Assembly: GCA_014529385.2 (NCBI GenBank)
Contig: CM043963.1
Coordinates: 111,591,912-111,655,911, forward strand
DNA: 64,000 nt
From: Adiantum capillus-veneris
Taxonomy: Eukaryota > Streptophyta > Polypodiopsida > Polypodiales > Pteridaceae
Direction: 5' to 3'
Positions 1 through 11,057 of the stretch are shown here, in pieces. Position 1 is the first letter of the stretch. Every line of letters begins with the position of its first letter. The position numbers were made by a program, and so were the translations under genes. The notes under the pieces were generated by a model. The model was not told where the DNA came from. It did not search any database and saw nothing but the letters and a program-made list of their open reading frames with translations.

Positions 1-239
1 TCTGTTTTACATCATTTTTAAAGAACTTGCCAACTTGCACGTTGATTTTTGGAAAATCCGAGTAGGATATGATTTTTTTGCATCACACAATGGTCAAAGA
101 GCGCGACGAGATGAACAAATTTATGTGAGCCAAGCCCAGACAGATTCGGAGCCAATTGAACACTAGAAGCTCTTGAAAACAACCTAAAAGTTCAACACTT
201 AAAATAATAAAAACAAAACTGACCACTTGAATTATGACC
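1..239. other. Unannotated flank
   Basis: AT-rich sequence with no coding region, repeat or RNA signal that I can support. Confidence 0.5.
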
Positions 240-509
240 ATGCATAAAAAAAAATCTTGTACTTGTCATTTTAGGGCCCCAGGGACCCTCAACATGAGGG
301 GCCACCAGGGCGCACAAATCAGCCATCCAAAAAAAATCCTTGTACTTGTCATTTTAGGGCCCCAGGGACCCTCAACATGAGGGGCCACAAGGGCGCGCAA
401 ATCAGCCATCCAAAATTTTTGGATGGCTGATTTGCGCGCCCTTGTGGCCCCTCATGTTGAGGGTCCCTGGGGCCCTAAAATGACAAGTACAATATTTTTT
501 TTTATGCAT
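240..509. repeat. Foldback (palindromic) repeat, unit 1
   Basis: The left arm appears twice in direct orientation (about 250-328 and 338-414). It is followed by its reverse complement (416-496), giving a hairpin with arms of about 79 bp centred near 415. The ends read ATGCAT on both sides. Each arm carries TTGTACTTGTCATTTTAGGG and GGGACCCTCAACA. It is MITE-like or a satellite monomer, with no coding capacity. Confidence 0.85.
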
Positions 510-556
510 AGCCATGAGATAGAATTGGGCAAATTAATGTACATTCATAGCAAACT

Positions 557-583
<27 letters not shown>
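557..583 (+). repeat. Poly-C tract (about 27 C)
   Basis: An uninterrupted C run lies in the spacer between two foldback units. The same spacer with another C run recurs at 805-823. Confidence 0.95.
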
Positions 584-588
<5 letters not shown>

Positions 589-613
589 CAAATAGCTAAA
601 CATTGTATCATGC

Positions 614-758
614 CATGCATTAACAAAAAGCTTGTACTTGTCATTTTAGGGGCCCAGGGACCCTCAACAAGAGGGGCCACAAGGGCGCGCAAACTGGCCT
701 CTTGTTGAGGGTCCTTAGGCCCCTAAAATGACAAGTACAAGCTTTTTGTTAATGCATG
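614..758. repeat. Foldback repeat, unit 2
   Basis: A near-perfect inverted repeat starts ATGCATTAACAAAAAGC and ends with its complement. It shares the TTGTACTTGTCATTTTAGG core with unit 1 but has one copy of each arm. The flanking spacer (GCCATGA-ATAGAA, then poly-C, then TTGTATCATGC) matches the spacer after unit 1, so the whole is a tandem array with a period near 250 bp. Confidence 0.85.
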
Positions 759-1040
759 GCCATGACATAGAACTGTGCAGTTTAATGTGTTCATAGCAAC
801 CCCTCCCCCCCCCCCCCCCCCCCAAATGGCAGATACCTAAACCTTGTATCATGCTTATCAACCATTTTTTACTTCCTTGTGTCCATCCCCTGTTCTTGGA
901 AATATCTTGGTCCCTATTTGTGCCTGGATGGGCATTCTACGCGCCTTTGTGGTCCCTCTTGTTGAGGGTCCCTGGGGCTTCAAAATGAAAAATAGGGGCT
1001 TTGTTTTAATGTATGGCCATGAGATAGAGTTGTAGTGTTT
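759..1040. repeat. Degenerate third unit of the foldback array
   Basis: It repeats the spacer (poly-C at 805-823, then CTTGTATCATGC). After that only a diverged right arm remains (about 930-1010: TTGTTGAGGGTCCCTGGGG, then GTATGGCCATGAGATAGA). A stretch near 862-900 recurs diverged at 1283-1325 (ACTTCCTTGTGT, GTTCTTG). Confidence 0.6.
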
Positions 1041-3020
1041 GATGTCCGGAGTATTCACTATGTCAGATTTTCCTATATCATGTGCGTTCACCACAATGGA
1101 TTGAAAGTAGCCCTTATAGGCCTTACCTACACATGTTTCTGTAACTTTACAAGAATATAAATTCCCTTCTGTTGAACACATGTGTTATGTTACATATACT
1201 TTAGTGAACTCCCAAGGTCAAAGGCCTCACAAATTTTGTGCACTCAGAACATTTAGCACTAGAAATCAACCAAACAAGGAGCCAATTTTTACTTCCTTGT
1301 GTTCACCTCGTGTTCTTGAGAATGTTTTGGTTAAGCCATTTCTTTGGTATTTAAAACCACATGTGACCCCTATTGTTATAGTATCCGACCAAAGGTTCCT
1401 TGATTAGCAGTTATATAGGTTCGAGTGATACATATCTTCTATGTTAACAATGCATGTATCTATAATTTATGTTTACACTTTCTCTATCCAAATGAGCTAC
1501 ATAGTAAAAATCAAATCCGCAATTCAACAATTAATTTCACAAGGTGATAGCTATTGGTATGATCTTTAGCAATACCAAATAAATAGCTACCAATAGTGAA
1601 TGAATAGGGATATTTAAGAAGGTTTGATACCAAAACCTTGTCAACACTACTCAAAAAGGTGGAAACTCAAAGGCTTTTATAATATATATATATATATATA
1701 TATGATGAAACAAGAATCAATAATAAGTCACCCCTATATATCTACACCTCCATCTCAAGTTGTCATTTCTCTAAGTCAAGCTTGGCATAGGCATAGTATG
1801 GAAGCAATAACATTTTGGAAAGCAAGAATTTAGCTTTCTCAACTTTTGAAATGTTGCTATTGATATATATTCAACATCCCCAAATGAGGACATCTTGACA
1901 AAGGTTATGATCCACTTAATAAGAATAACCATTAGTGATTAAACTGAAATCAAAATATTGCATGAATTTCTTCATGGTGGAATGATTAAGACTTGAAACT
2001 TCAAACATCTTACAGGCAAATCAGAATATCCAAAAAAATCAACAATATTTCTCAAATCTGTATGAAACTCCAGTAATCTAAATAAAATACTCTCACTCAG
2101 TGCGACACCATTTAACAAAAAGAAATATTTATATTGCATTTATAGAGGAATCCAGCCTCATAAAAATAATTACAAATGGAGACAATGTTGTTGCTGTTAG
2201 GCTTCTCTTACAAGTATTTGTCTTTCTCATCTAGAGATTCATATACATGAGTATTTGTGTGTCTATGACACTTGGGAAGATAGTAGTACTATAGGGATGG
2301 CTTTTCTAAGAGCTCCTAGAGAGTACCTATTGGTTCAAGATTCTACAAAAATCCTACTATTCTTATCAAAATCTTTTAACACGGTAGTGAAAGGTTCCTC
2401 ACGGAACAAAAATAGGGTGATTTCCATCTCTGCACATGGTTGCTTGCTCATGTCCTCTCAAAACAAGTTGACTCTGTAAGTAAACAACAGATTATGTGAG
2501 CACAAAGTTATAAAGTACAAAATGATATCATTCTAATAATCTAATGACAACTATACAAAGAATAAATTATAAGAAAAATCTTTGATGACTCTCCATAGAT
2601 AACACAACTTACTTACATTGTGAGACTCAATCACATGCTACAAAACTATAGATGGCGCACCAAAGCCATCAACAAAATAGCACCACCCAATGTTATGAGG
2701 TGTGAAGCCTAAACATTGAAAGCCATAAAGAGGTTAATTCCCTCCAGCATGATAAACTTAAAGATGGAGATGATCTTAAGCTCTGGAAGTCATTGGTTTT
2801 TTTGGTCACATCTTTAGTTTTGTGAGGGCATTTGTTCATAGTATGTGTGTATTACAACATCAACTTTTGACAGCTATACATTTAAGTGATTTTAAGTAAG
2901 TAACATATTATGCACGTCTATAGTTCTCACAAAAAAGCAGAAGAGAGCCACTACAGGCAATGAATTACAACTCCCAAGATCCAAATCTTTTTGTAATCGG
3001 GGAATATGAGAGAGTAAGAA
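1041..3020. other. Intergenic, no recognised gene
   Basis: AT-rich DNA with only short random open frames. A (TA)n microsatellite lies at about 1681-1702. I see no domain, splice structure or RNA gene. Confidence 0.5.
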
Positions 3021-3024
3021 AGAG

Positions 3025-3645
3025 GAAACAATGGGAGCAGAAACAAATGAAATTTGAGCGACAACATCATGCCCTCAACGCGATGAGGAGAAAAAGAGAA
3101 TCTCCCCCGAGATTGTGAGAGATTTCAAGAGTAGGATTGAAGGTTTTAGTACAGAAGCAAAGTGGGAAATTTGGAATCTTGTTGCTCAGCATCCGCATGT
3201 TCAGGCGATCCATGATGAGTCTTTCTAGGAGGAGGCTACTGTACAGACCGCAATTGTCTCCAATGTCCGCAGCACACTGGATACCGTCAAGCATCTAGGT
3301 TCCAATAAGGAGTTGTTTTTGAAGAATGCAACATTGCAGATGATGTTGAATTCAAAGGAAAACATGCCTATTGCAAAAATTGCCAGGGTTCTAAATGTCA
3401 ATTGTCGCACCTTGCCCAAGGCGAAATCATGACAAGCGAAGCCCGATGTTGATGGTCGACTTTTTTCATTGGTTGCATGTCACAAGCAACACCGTCATAG
3501 CCCTATCACAGATGAAATTAAGGAATTTGTCTACACATTTTGGAAAGTGGAGACTCGCGTTTCACCGAACAAGAAGGATGTTTATCGAAAGAGGATGGGG
3601 AGGAATAGGTACATAGAACACCCCCAGTGCACCTCTTAGACGAGC
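3025..3645 (+). pseudogene. N-terminal part of a DDE-like transposase-type protein (dead)
   Basis: A coding-like stretch on the plus strand is rich in K, R and E at first (RKRKQWEQKQMKFERQHH), then reads EIVRDFKSRIEGFSTEAKWE and onward to ITDEIKEFVYTFW and YRKRMGRNRYIEHP. It is broken by a frameshift near 3105 and in-frame stops near 3227 and 3429. Its ending (KRMGRNRYIEHP) and the start of the piece at 4990 (QVELFRRFKEKHPDCKIG) fit consecutive parts of one protein of an uncharacterised RNase-H-fold/DDE-like family. The 1.3-kb palindrome array lies between them. Family placement is from memory of conserved motifs, not from a search. Confidence 0.5.
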
Positions 3646-3659
3646 CTTAGGTGATCAAT

Positions 3660-4985
3660 CAAATACTTGTATCATAACTTATGCATTTTATGCATTGTAT
3701 CTCTAGTGCTTAATAACTTGTATATGCTGATCAATAGCATACTGATCTCTAGACTTTTGCTAGTTAGCATATGGAGTATGATAGTTAGCATGTCTTGGGT
3801 TCTAAATAGCATACAAAGCTAGTTGGTTAACACAATATGTATGCTAATTAACATACCTGGTATGGTAGTTAACAAACATAGTATGCTAGTTACATACCTA
3901 GTATGCTCAATTGCATGATAAATACGTTGTCCAATAGAAAGTGATTATGCTAGTTAGCATATGGAGTTTGCTAGGTAGCATACGGAGTATGCTAGTTAGC
4001 AGGCCTTCAATTCTAAATAGCATACAGAGTTAGTTGGTCAACACAAAAGGTATGCAAGTTAACACCACTATTTCTAGTTAACACCTAGTATGCTCACTAG
4101 CTTGATGGGTATGCTATTTAATACAAGGGTTATGCAGGTTATCTATAACTAGCAGTTGGGCTAGGCATGCTAGTAAGCATATGGAGTATGTTGGTTGGCA
4201 TAAGGAGTATGCTAGTTAGCATGCCTTGTGTTCTACCTAGCGTATAAAGTTATCTAGTCAGCACAAGATGTATGCTAATTAACATCATTTATGCTAGTTA
4301 GCACCTAGTATGCTCGATAGCATGATGGGTGTTCTAATGTGTATACTAGTTAGCATAGTGATTATGATATCTAGCATATGGAGTATGCTAGTTAGCATAT
4401 AGACTGTGCTAGTTAGCATATGGGCTCTGCTAGTTAGCATGCCTTGGGTCCTAAATAGCATACAAAGCTAGTTGGTTAACACAATATGTATGCTAATTAA
4501 CATACATGGTATGCTAGTTAACATACCTAGTATGCTAGTTAGAATATGGAGTATGCTAGTTAGAACTAGCAGCTGGGCTGGGTATGCTAGTTAGAATATG
4601 GAGTATGCTAGTTAGAACTAGCAGTTGGGCTGGGTATGCTAGTTAGCATATAGAGTATGCTAGCTAGCATGCCTTGTGTTCTACCTAGAATACATAGCTA
4701 ACTAGTCAGCACAAGATGTATGCTAATTAACATAATTTTTGCTAGTTAACACTACTATGCTCAACAACATGATGGGTGTCCTAATGAGTATGCTAGTTAG
4801 CATATGGTCTGTGCTAGTTAGCATGCCTTGTGCTCTACCTAGCATACAGAGCTACTTGGTAAACACAAGATATATGCTAGTTAACATACGTTGTTGCATG
4901 CACATTAGGAGGTTGATTGTCACTACGATTTGTTTTCATGAAATTGTTGGATGTCCTAGTTAGCAATCTGAATACTGATCATCAT
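3660..4985. repeat. Higher-order array of the palindrome TATGCTAGTTAGCATA
   Basis: Dozens of exact and diverged copies of TATGCTAGTTAGCATA, and of TATGCTAATTAACATA, fill 1.3 kb. They are organised in a longer unit marked by GCCTTG-TTCTA-ATAGCATAC, seen near 3793, 4002, 4222, 4441, 4671 and 4823, so the period is roughly 150-230 bp. The array sits exactly between two halves of the DDE-like pseudogene. The junction at 4998 reads TTGCAG, which resembles a 3' splice site, so the array may have expanded inside an intron. Confidence 0.85.
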
Positions 4986-4989
4986 TTGG

Positions 4990-5924
4990 ATGTTGCAGGT
5001 TGAGTTATTTCGTAGATTCAAGGAAAAACATCCAGATTGCAAGATTGGCATGATAATTTTTGAGATGTTGAAGCCATTCTTTTGTAGGCGGCTGAAGGAT
5101 AGATACACATGCTGTTTCGAATACCATGTGCAAATTTCTTTTTTGAAGGACACACTGAACCACATGCGGTCTCGTGCTTTTGGGCTGCATAGAGCAGGTT
5201 GTGACTATATATGCAGTATCTGTGCCCTAGGTGAGAACATTAGCAAGGTTTGCTTGGCTTCACATCACACTTTCAAAGGTGTCACACATATGTGGGAGTC
5301 TGTTCTCTGTCCAAAGCCCGCACATGCAGTTTTCCATAGAAGGGAATGCCTGATGGGAGAGTGTTTAACATGTGGAGTGAATACGTTGGAATTATACTTC
5401 TTGGAGATAGCAAAGCCAGGTAATAGTATTAATGTGAAAGTATTTGCATATGTACAAGCTCAAGACAAGCATGGAAATAGTAACAAAAGAAAAGATATTT
5501 TGCACGAAGAAATGCAGTGCTGGGAGTTTCTTTAACTCTTGAAGACCAAGTTGGAGCTCTTTATCACTCATAATTATGTGGCTTGATGGCAAGGACAACA
5601 ATTGAAGGATTGCCTTCTTCGGTTTTCGGATGATGTCGTCGTGTCAGTTGTTGATTTTGCAGAGAATTATGCCTTCAAGGAACAAAATGAGATTCAGTCA
5701 ATGCATTGGCACTCTAGTCAAGTAACCATTTTTTTACACATAACATACTACCGCAGCGCAGGGGAGGTAGCCAAAACCATCCACTTCTTCATATCAAATG
5801 ACAAGGTGCATGACATGTTGTTTGTGCAACACTGCTTCATGATACACTGTGACTGGTTACAACAAGAGGGTGTCACTCCTAAGCAACATTGGGAGTGGTC
5901 TGATTGTGCGGCCTCACAGTCACC
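4990..5924 (+). pseudogene. C-terminal part of the DDE-like transposase-type protein (dead)
   Basis: One frame runs from 4990 with in-frame stops at 5533-5535 and near 5584. It shows ELFRRFKEKHPDCKIG, a Cys-rich segment (CDYICSIC), DDVVVSVVDFAENYAF, EIQSMHWHSSQVTIF, ISNDKVHD, and WSDCAASQ near the end. The DFAENY and SDGAASQ-like motifs are the recurrent acidic motifs of this family. Here the usual SDG reads SDC. Coding similarity stops near 5925, where minus-strand gypsy gag sequence begins, so the C terminus was lost to a junction with that element. Confidence 0.6.
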
Positions 5925-6885
5925 TGTCTTGGCAATGGATACATGTCTCCCCCCATCCTTGGTGGCTTATCACATTGCAGGCTGATGTGGCCCAAATCTT
6001 TGCAATTATAAGATGTGGGCGTTTGCCTCCAGAACCTACCATTTGCTTTGTCCAACACCATTCCTAGGTCTTTCTTCACCTCCTGGCTGATTTGCAAACC
6101 TCCCTCGAGCTCAATTATTTCCCACTTGACCTAGCATGTTTAGGCTGAGATTCTTCATTAAATCTACCACTTGCCTCATGTCTTTCCTTAGCCCATCATC
6201 TTGCACTGCTATAGTGACCACTCCTAGCATAACTTGAGGAGTAACAGAAACCACTGGTTCATGATGAACCGCTGGCATGCGACCTTGTAAAGAGTCCATA
6301 GGCTGAAATTCAGACCTCATGGGCAAAGACTCCACCCCTAACTGGCTCATTTTCCTCATCTTCCACTCTTTGTTCCTTGCTACCTCTAGTACATCTTCAT
6401 ATGTCCTAGGCTTCTTTAGCTCCACTCTCTCCAACGTATATTCTCCCAAAGACCAGCCAAGAACCCATCCTTCTTCATCATGTCAGGCGAGGACACTTGT
6501 GGTGCTAAGGCCTTGCACATCTGCTCCCATGCCAATGAAAACTTACGTATGTATGCATCTACTGGCTCACCTTCCTTCTGCACCAAACCTTTTACTTCTT
6601 GCCACACTTTGTCACGATCTTCTATCTTCACAAACTCCACTTCCAATCCATGCCTTAGATTGTCCCAACTCAAGATCACAAGTGGATCAGCCACACGTAA
6701 CTCCTCTTCAAATGCTTTGAACCAAACCCGTGCATCACTCTTCAAACAAATCTGGAGAAGACGTAACATCTACACAGGGTCATGAATCTGGTTGCTATGC
6801 AGGCAACCTCCATCTTTTCCAAAAAGTCTTCCACATCTTCATCACTTCTTCCATGAAACTCCGGATAAGAGAAATCCATGGCTAC
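5925..6885 (-). pseudogene. gag: Truncated Ty3/gypsy gag
   Basis: Read on the minus strand from about 6882, the protein begins MAMDFSYPEFHGRSDEDVED, the start typical of plant gypsy Gag. It continues through a Retrotrans_gag core (WFKAFEEELR, SWDNLRHGLEVEF, DAYIRKFSLAWEQM) and ends in a zinc knuckle (YNCKDLGHISLQC) in which the first cysteine is serine. Frameshifts lie near 6770 and 6440. No protease or polymerase follows: the element is cut at the junction with the DDE-like pseudogene. The start resembles the Gag start of the element at 9492-18151, so it is a related lineage. Confidence 0.75.
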
Positions 6886-7883
6886 CTAAGTTACTATGCT
6901 TTGAGAACCCCTTCGAACACACGTGCAAGAACCCAAAACTTTTCACTACCCAATCCCCAAAAACTTCAATGGAGCTCGTCTTTAGATAAGGACAAACACG
7001 TGCACATCAAATGAGTTTTCATAGTTAATCATCGGAATTACAACAGGCAAAGGACATTCCAGGATCTCTCTTAATCTTCTTGGCCCGAACATAAAGACTA
7101 TGCGCTGCTGGAAAAAAATCTTCCTGGACACATGAACATTTATCTGGATTCTCTGAGTTAAATGAAAAGGAGTGAATTAAGGGCCATTTTGATCATCCAT
7201 TAAAGTCAACCATGCAACTCCCAAGAAAGCACACTTGTCTTATCCTCTGATGTTGCCAAGATTTCAGCAACATAACAGCATAAATGGCTTAAAAGACCAA
7301 AAAACCAGCCATCATAACTTGGAAAAATTTTGACAGAGTTTCCCCAGAAGTAGAGCAGTAGGAACCCAAAATATAGACTGTATATGTATGCATAAACTGC
7401 CAACAATAGAACCCGAGCATCAAATAGGACTCACTAGTACATAGCCTATGGCAAGGTCATGAAAAGGGTGCTCCAACTACCTGTATCACCAAAAGGATCT
7501 CCACATTTGAGAATCCCCCAGCTCAATAAAACCTCACGCTATCGACCCTCACACGAAGGCTTATGCAAATCTCGTATAGTCAAGTCTCAGAAATGGTTGG
7601 GACTGCCAAATAAAACCAAATATGGCTCCACAAAGGCGTACAATGGCAGTTTCCACAAGTAATGTACAATACCAGCAGACAATGCGCTCAAACAAGCGCC
7701 AAATGATGCATACCCATGGCAACTGTAAGTGACTTCCACTGTCAGTGTATCACTCTACTCCAGCTACCTGTACCTGTGTGAATCACCTGTACCTGTCCCT
7801 ATCCCTGTAACTTGTAACCTGTAACCTGTAATCTCGAATCTCGAAGCTTGAAGCTCGAAGCAGAAGGTACTCGAAGAAGATCC
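6886..7883. other. Leader region of the truncated gypsy element
   Basis: Non-coding sequence between the primer-binding site and the gag start on the minus strand. Short direct repeats of TGTAACCTGTAACCTG type occur near 7796-7830. No credible gene. Confidence 0.5.
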
Positions 7884-7900
7884 TCCGTGGGGGCGCCAAA
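7884..7900 (-). other. Primer-binding site of the truncated gypsy element
   Basis: On the minus strand TGGCGCCCCCACGGAGG follows a TG/CA-type LTR end (plus-strand TGTGAGCGGGATGG at 7905). It closely resembles the PBS of the element at 16574-16593 (TGGTGCCCCCCACTGAGG), which supports a common lineage. I do not assign the tRNA. Confidence 0.65.
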
Positions 7901-7904
7901 AGAA

Positions 7905-8877
7905 TGTGAGCGGGATGGAAACACACACAACACCTCTATAAAGACCCAACACACACTCTTGGAATGATCTACTTACACACTATGGGGCACCACTCGGCTT
8001 ACACAACCCACCTGGCCGAGACAGGGAACACACCTATGGAGTGAGAGGAGAGAGACTAGCCATTTGCCCACTCCACACAGAGAGACACACACACACACAC
8101 CCAAAAAAATCAGCTCAAAAGAGGATAATTTCTGATGTTTACATACAATAGAGCTTGGGACAACACCAATGGGGCAAATAGCTCACACAATATAGGTAAA
8201 ACTTGCCAGATACAATCACAAATTGGAGCAGAAGCTTCGCTCATAGGAGAAACTTACACAGTCAAAATAGCAAAAAAAGAGTGAGGAATTTGGAAAAATT
8301 GACAGCCCCATCGCGTCTGGAATGGCCCAAAACCCCATTCTACAATGTTAAAGTGCTCAAATCCGACCTCGGATGAGCAGTTTAGGGCCGAAACAGGCTC
8401 CAAAAACACCAAAAACACAGTTGCAGTTGTTCCTCCTCTTCTCTCCACGTTTTTTCTGGTCTTCTCTCAGTTTTTTCAGTTTCCACACTTAACTTTATTA
8501 CTTGGGCACCCTTGGCCTTTTAGATGACCTCAAACGGACCCCGAACATGCCAAAAACTGACCTCGCAGTGCATAGTTGTCACCCTGTTGCATCCATACGC
8601 ACACCTGGCACTCAACTTTTTTCAATAATGCATCCCGCCACCACGTGAAGTGGCCCCAAAAGATGGTCCTCATGATGACCTTTCTACATAATTATCACAA
8701 GAAAACACTCACATCATGTCCGTACTCATCCACGTGCAAGTATTGACCCCATTCGACCTCCTGACGCCACTAGATGCCATCCGACGCACCTGCTTACCTC
8801 ATGTCGTCAGCCCGCGGATAGATTCCTTGAGAAGTTTTACGCGCTACCAACTCCTCATTATTATAGGAAAAACACAC
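7905..8877 (-). repeat. Probable 5' LTR of the truncated gypsy element
   Basis: The internal border is set by the PBS. The outer border is uncertain: minus-strand TGTGTTTTTCC at about 8877 would give TG...CA ends and a length near 970 bp. There is no second copy in the window for comparison. A short (CA)n lies at about 8086-8101. Confidence 0.4.
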
Positions 8878-9265
8878 TGGTACTGGTGATAGTGAAAATC
8901 GATGCACTATGCACACACTGTCCTACCTGTACACATGTGAGCCCCACGTAACCACCTGGCTCTGGAAAATGGGCAATCCTTTATTTGATGCACCATGCAT
9001 GTGTATGTACATATGCACAATCCCTTGCTCCAAAAAACTCTTGACAACGTTATGCTAATTAGCATACCTTTGCTGATTTCCAACGAGAATGTATACAAAT
9101 TCAATGTTTTCAAGATGCCAATAGTACACATAGTATTGTCTTCAAAACAAGAATAGTACAGGATCTGATCATTACTATTTGAAGTGACAATCGAAATAGT
9201 TACAAACATTGGAAAGGCAATTTACAAATTTTCCTCATAATGTTACAAAACTGCATAGAGCCTCC
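8878..9265. other. Presumed 3' flank of the FCP1-like host gene
   Basis: No coding signal. It contains one isolated TATGCTAATTAGCATACC (9051-9068), the same palindrome that makes up the arrays at 3660-4985 and 27975-29465. Confidence 0.5.
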
Positions 9266-9491
9266 TACTCTTGATAAAATCGTGATTTAGCGCACTTGTA
9301 CACTTGCTTTTGCCCAGTGTCTGTTGTTTGCTGAGCTTTTGGGTCTCGCTGGAATTCTTCTTCTTGCTCAGCTTTTGGTTCTTACAACTCTCTTTCTTCT
9401 TCTTGCTGCTACTGCTTCTCTAATTTTTCCCTCTGTAGCCTCTCTCTCTTATGTCTTTCAGCTTCTTCATCAGCCTCTCTTTGTCTCCTAT
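9266..9491 (-). pseudogene. FCP1-like host gene, C-terminal coiled-coil piece
   Basis: Directly beyond the Tat LTR, the minus strand reads as a charged helix (RQREADEEAERHKRERLQRE, then QQEEEREL, EQEEEFQRDPKAQQ) ending in a stop near 9266. It continues the frame of the segment ending at 18152 (AQRNEAMR) if one copy of the short target duplication is removed. Two internal stops, TAG and TAA, both sit where CAG and CAA (Gln) would fit. The piece therefore belongs to the gene at 18152-27866 and was separated from it by the retrotransposon. Confidence 0.65.
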
Positions 9492-11041
9492 TGACAGGAG
9501 CAAAGCGAACCCCGAACCCCGACGGCCTCTAAAACACCGGGGACCGAATGGCGCGCCTCGAGCCTGTCATGGTAAAGCAAACAGGGGGCACCACCTAGCT
9601 TCAGCGGCTAGGACGCAAACAACACACCACCATAACAAAGTTTTCATCCAAGAGAGATGGATGCTTGGGAGTAATGATGAAAAGGAAAGGGAATGAGATC
9701 AAGTGAGAGAGAGAGAGAGAGAGAGGGAGGGGGTATAGCGGCTTAGTACTTAGGCATCACAAAAGGATGGTGAATCCGCACACCCTTCACACATACACAA
9801 GCTCACTCCAAAACACAAGACTAGGTGGCCATTCCGCACACCTCACATGGGCAAAACATTGCAAGAAAACATACTCACAAAACCTCAAGCTTTATTTAGA
9901 GAATTAGGCGATGAAATGGGGAGCATAGGGTAGGGGAATGAGAAGGGAGAGAGTGGTAGATCACATGGCGGATAGGTGGGAGTTGATGGCGAAGACTCGC
10001 ACGAGGATTATGGCCATCATCCTTCATTTAGTTGCCCTTCATCTTCCATAGCCAAGGGTGTAGAGGTCATGCTCAAGACAAGCATGGTGATTGCGGTGAT
10101 GGTGATGGTGTGTGTGTGTGTGTGTGTGCACTAGGCATACACAGTGCATAGTGTGTTCTTTGGTGATGTTGTGTGTGTTTAGTGTGATGGTGACCCCTCT
10201 TTATATAGGGGAGGAGGGGGGAGAAATTCTAGAATTTAGAAATGAAGAAATCATTATCTACATAGGCCATGTGACTGTGGGCCCCACTTGTCTGGCTGTG
10301 TGTATATGTGCCAGAACAGCAGTCTCATGAGAGAGAGACTAAGAGAGAGAGATAGGTTGATGAAAAAAAGTGAGAGGTGACATGGAGAATAAAGTAATTA
10401 CAAGAGGGGAGAGAGGGGAGTGTGTTCAGAGGTGAATCTGTGTGCAGATGTGTGTGAACACAAGAAAAATCAGGTAACCACCGGGTGGGGATGGGTCTAT
10501 GGGCACCTTTTTTCAGTGAAACTGAGTGTGTGTGAGTGTGGGGGAGGTTATTTAGCTACAAGACAAGAGACATGGCGCCCTTTAGAGAGAGAGGGGGGTA
10601 TTTGGGTCATGGGATATGATAGGAGAGAGAAAGAGGGGGTGGGGTATACTATTTTGGAAGATAGGGTAAGTTGCATGTGAGTTAGGGTGCATTATTGGTG
10701 AGTTAGAATGCATTATTGGTGAGAGGTGGGGTAGCTTGAGGGGAGAGAGAAAGGAGAAAGGACAAGGGGAAGAGAGAGGGGGTTGACCTTTTGAGTGGAG
10801 GAGAGGAAAAGGGACACACGGCGGGGCAACAGTGAAGAAAAAGGAGGCAAGGTGGGGATGGGCTGCCCCGCAGGCATGAGGTGGCCTATTTTACCTTTCT
10901 CATATATTTACATAATCATACTTTATTTTTTTCTTACTTTTTCCAATGTCTTTTATCACTCCCTCCCTAAGAGGGGGTTTTCATGGGGTGGGGACGAGAG
11001 AAGAGGGGTATGGGAGCTTGGCTTGTGAAAAGCCCCCATCA
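9492..11041 (-). repeat. 3' LTR of the Tat element
   Basis: 1550 bp, TG...CA, almost identical to 16594-18151. Differences include 9551-9600 (two transitions), about 9757, 9807-9815, 9865, 10498, 10686, 10806 and 11032. It contains (GA)n at about 9703-9725 and (GT)n at about 10109-10129. Short plus-strand open frames inside both LTRs are not credible genes. Confidence 0.92.
10199..10207 (-). promoter_or_regulatory. TATA box in the 3' LTR
   Basis: Minus-strand TATATAAAG lies between C-rich and G-rich flanks, in the expected direction for the element and about 840 bp from the LTR start. Confidence 0.6.
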
Positions 11042-11057
11042 TTAGCCCTCCCCTTTT
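11042..11057 (-). other. Polypurine tract of the Tat element
   Basis: Minus-strand AAAAGGGGAGGGCTAA sits immediately before the LTR start TGATGGGG, which is the plus-strand priming site for reverse transcription. Confidence 0.85.

Noticed and set aside
1624-1833. 69-codon frame with a Tyr-Ile run
   Set aside because: The run is a (TA)n microsatellite; no other support.
3660-4985. CRISPR-like array
   Set aside because: Repeats are palindromic but contiguous and irregular in spacing, without unique spacers of constant size, and the setting is a plant nuclear genome.
10112-11028. Four plus-strand open frames inside the Tat LTR, repeated at 17138-18138
   Set aside because: They run opposite to the element, have biased composition from GT/GA-rich LTR DNA, and simply repeat because the LTRs are duplicated.
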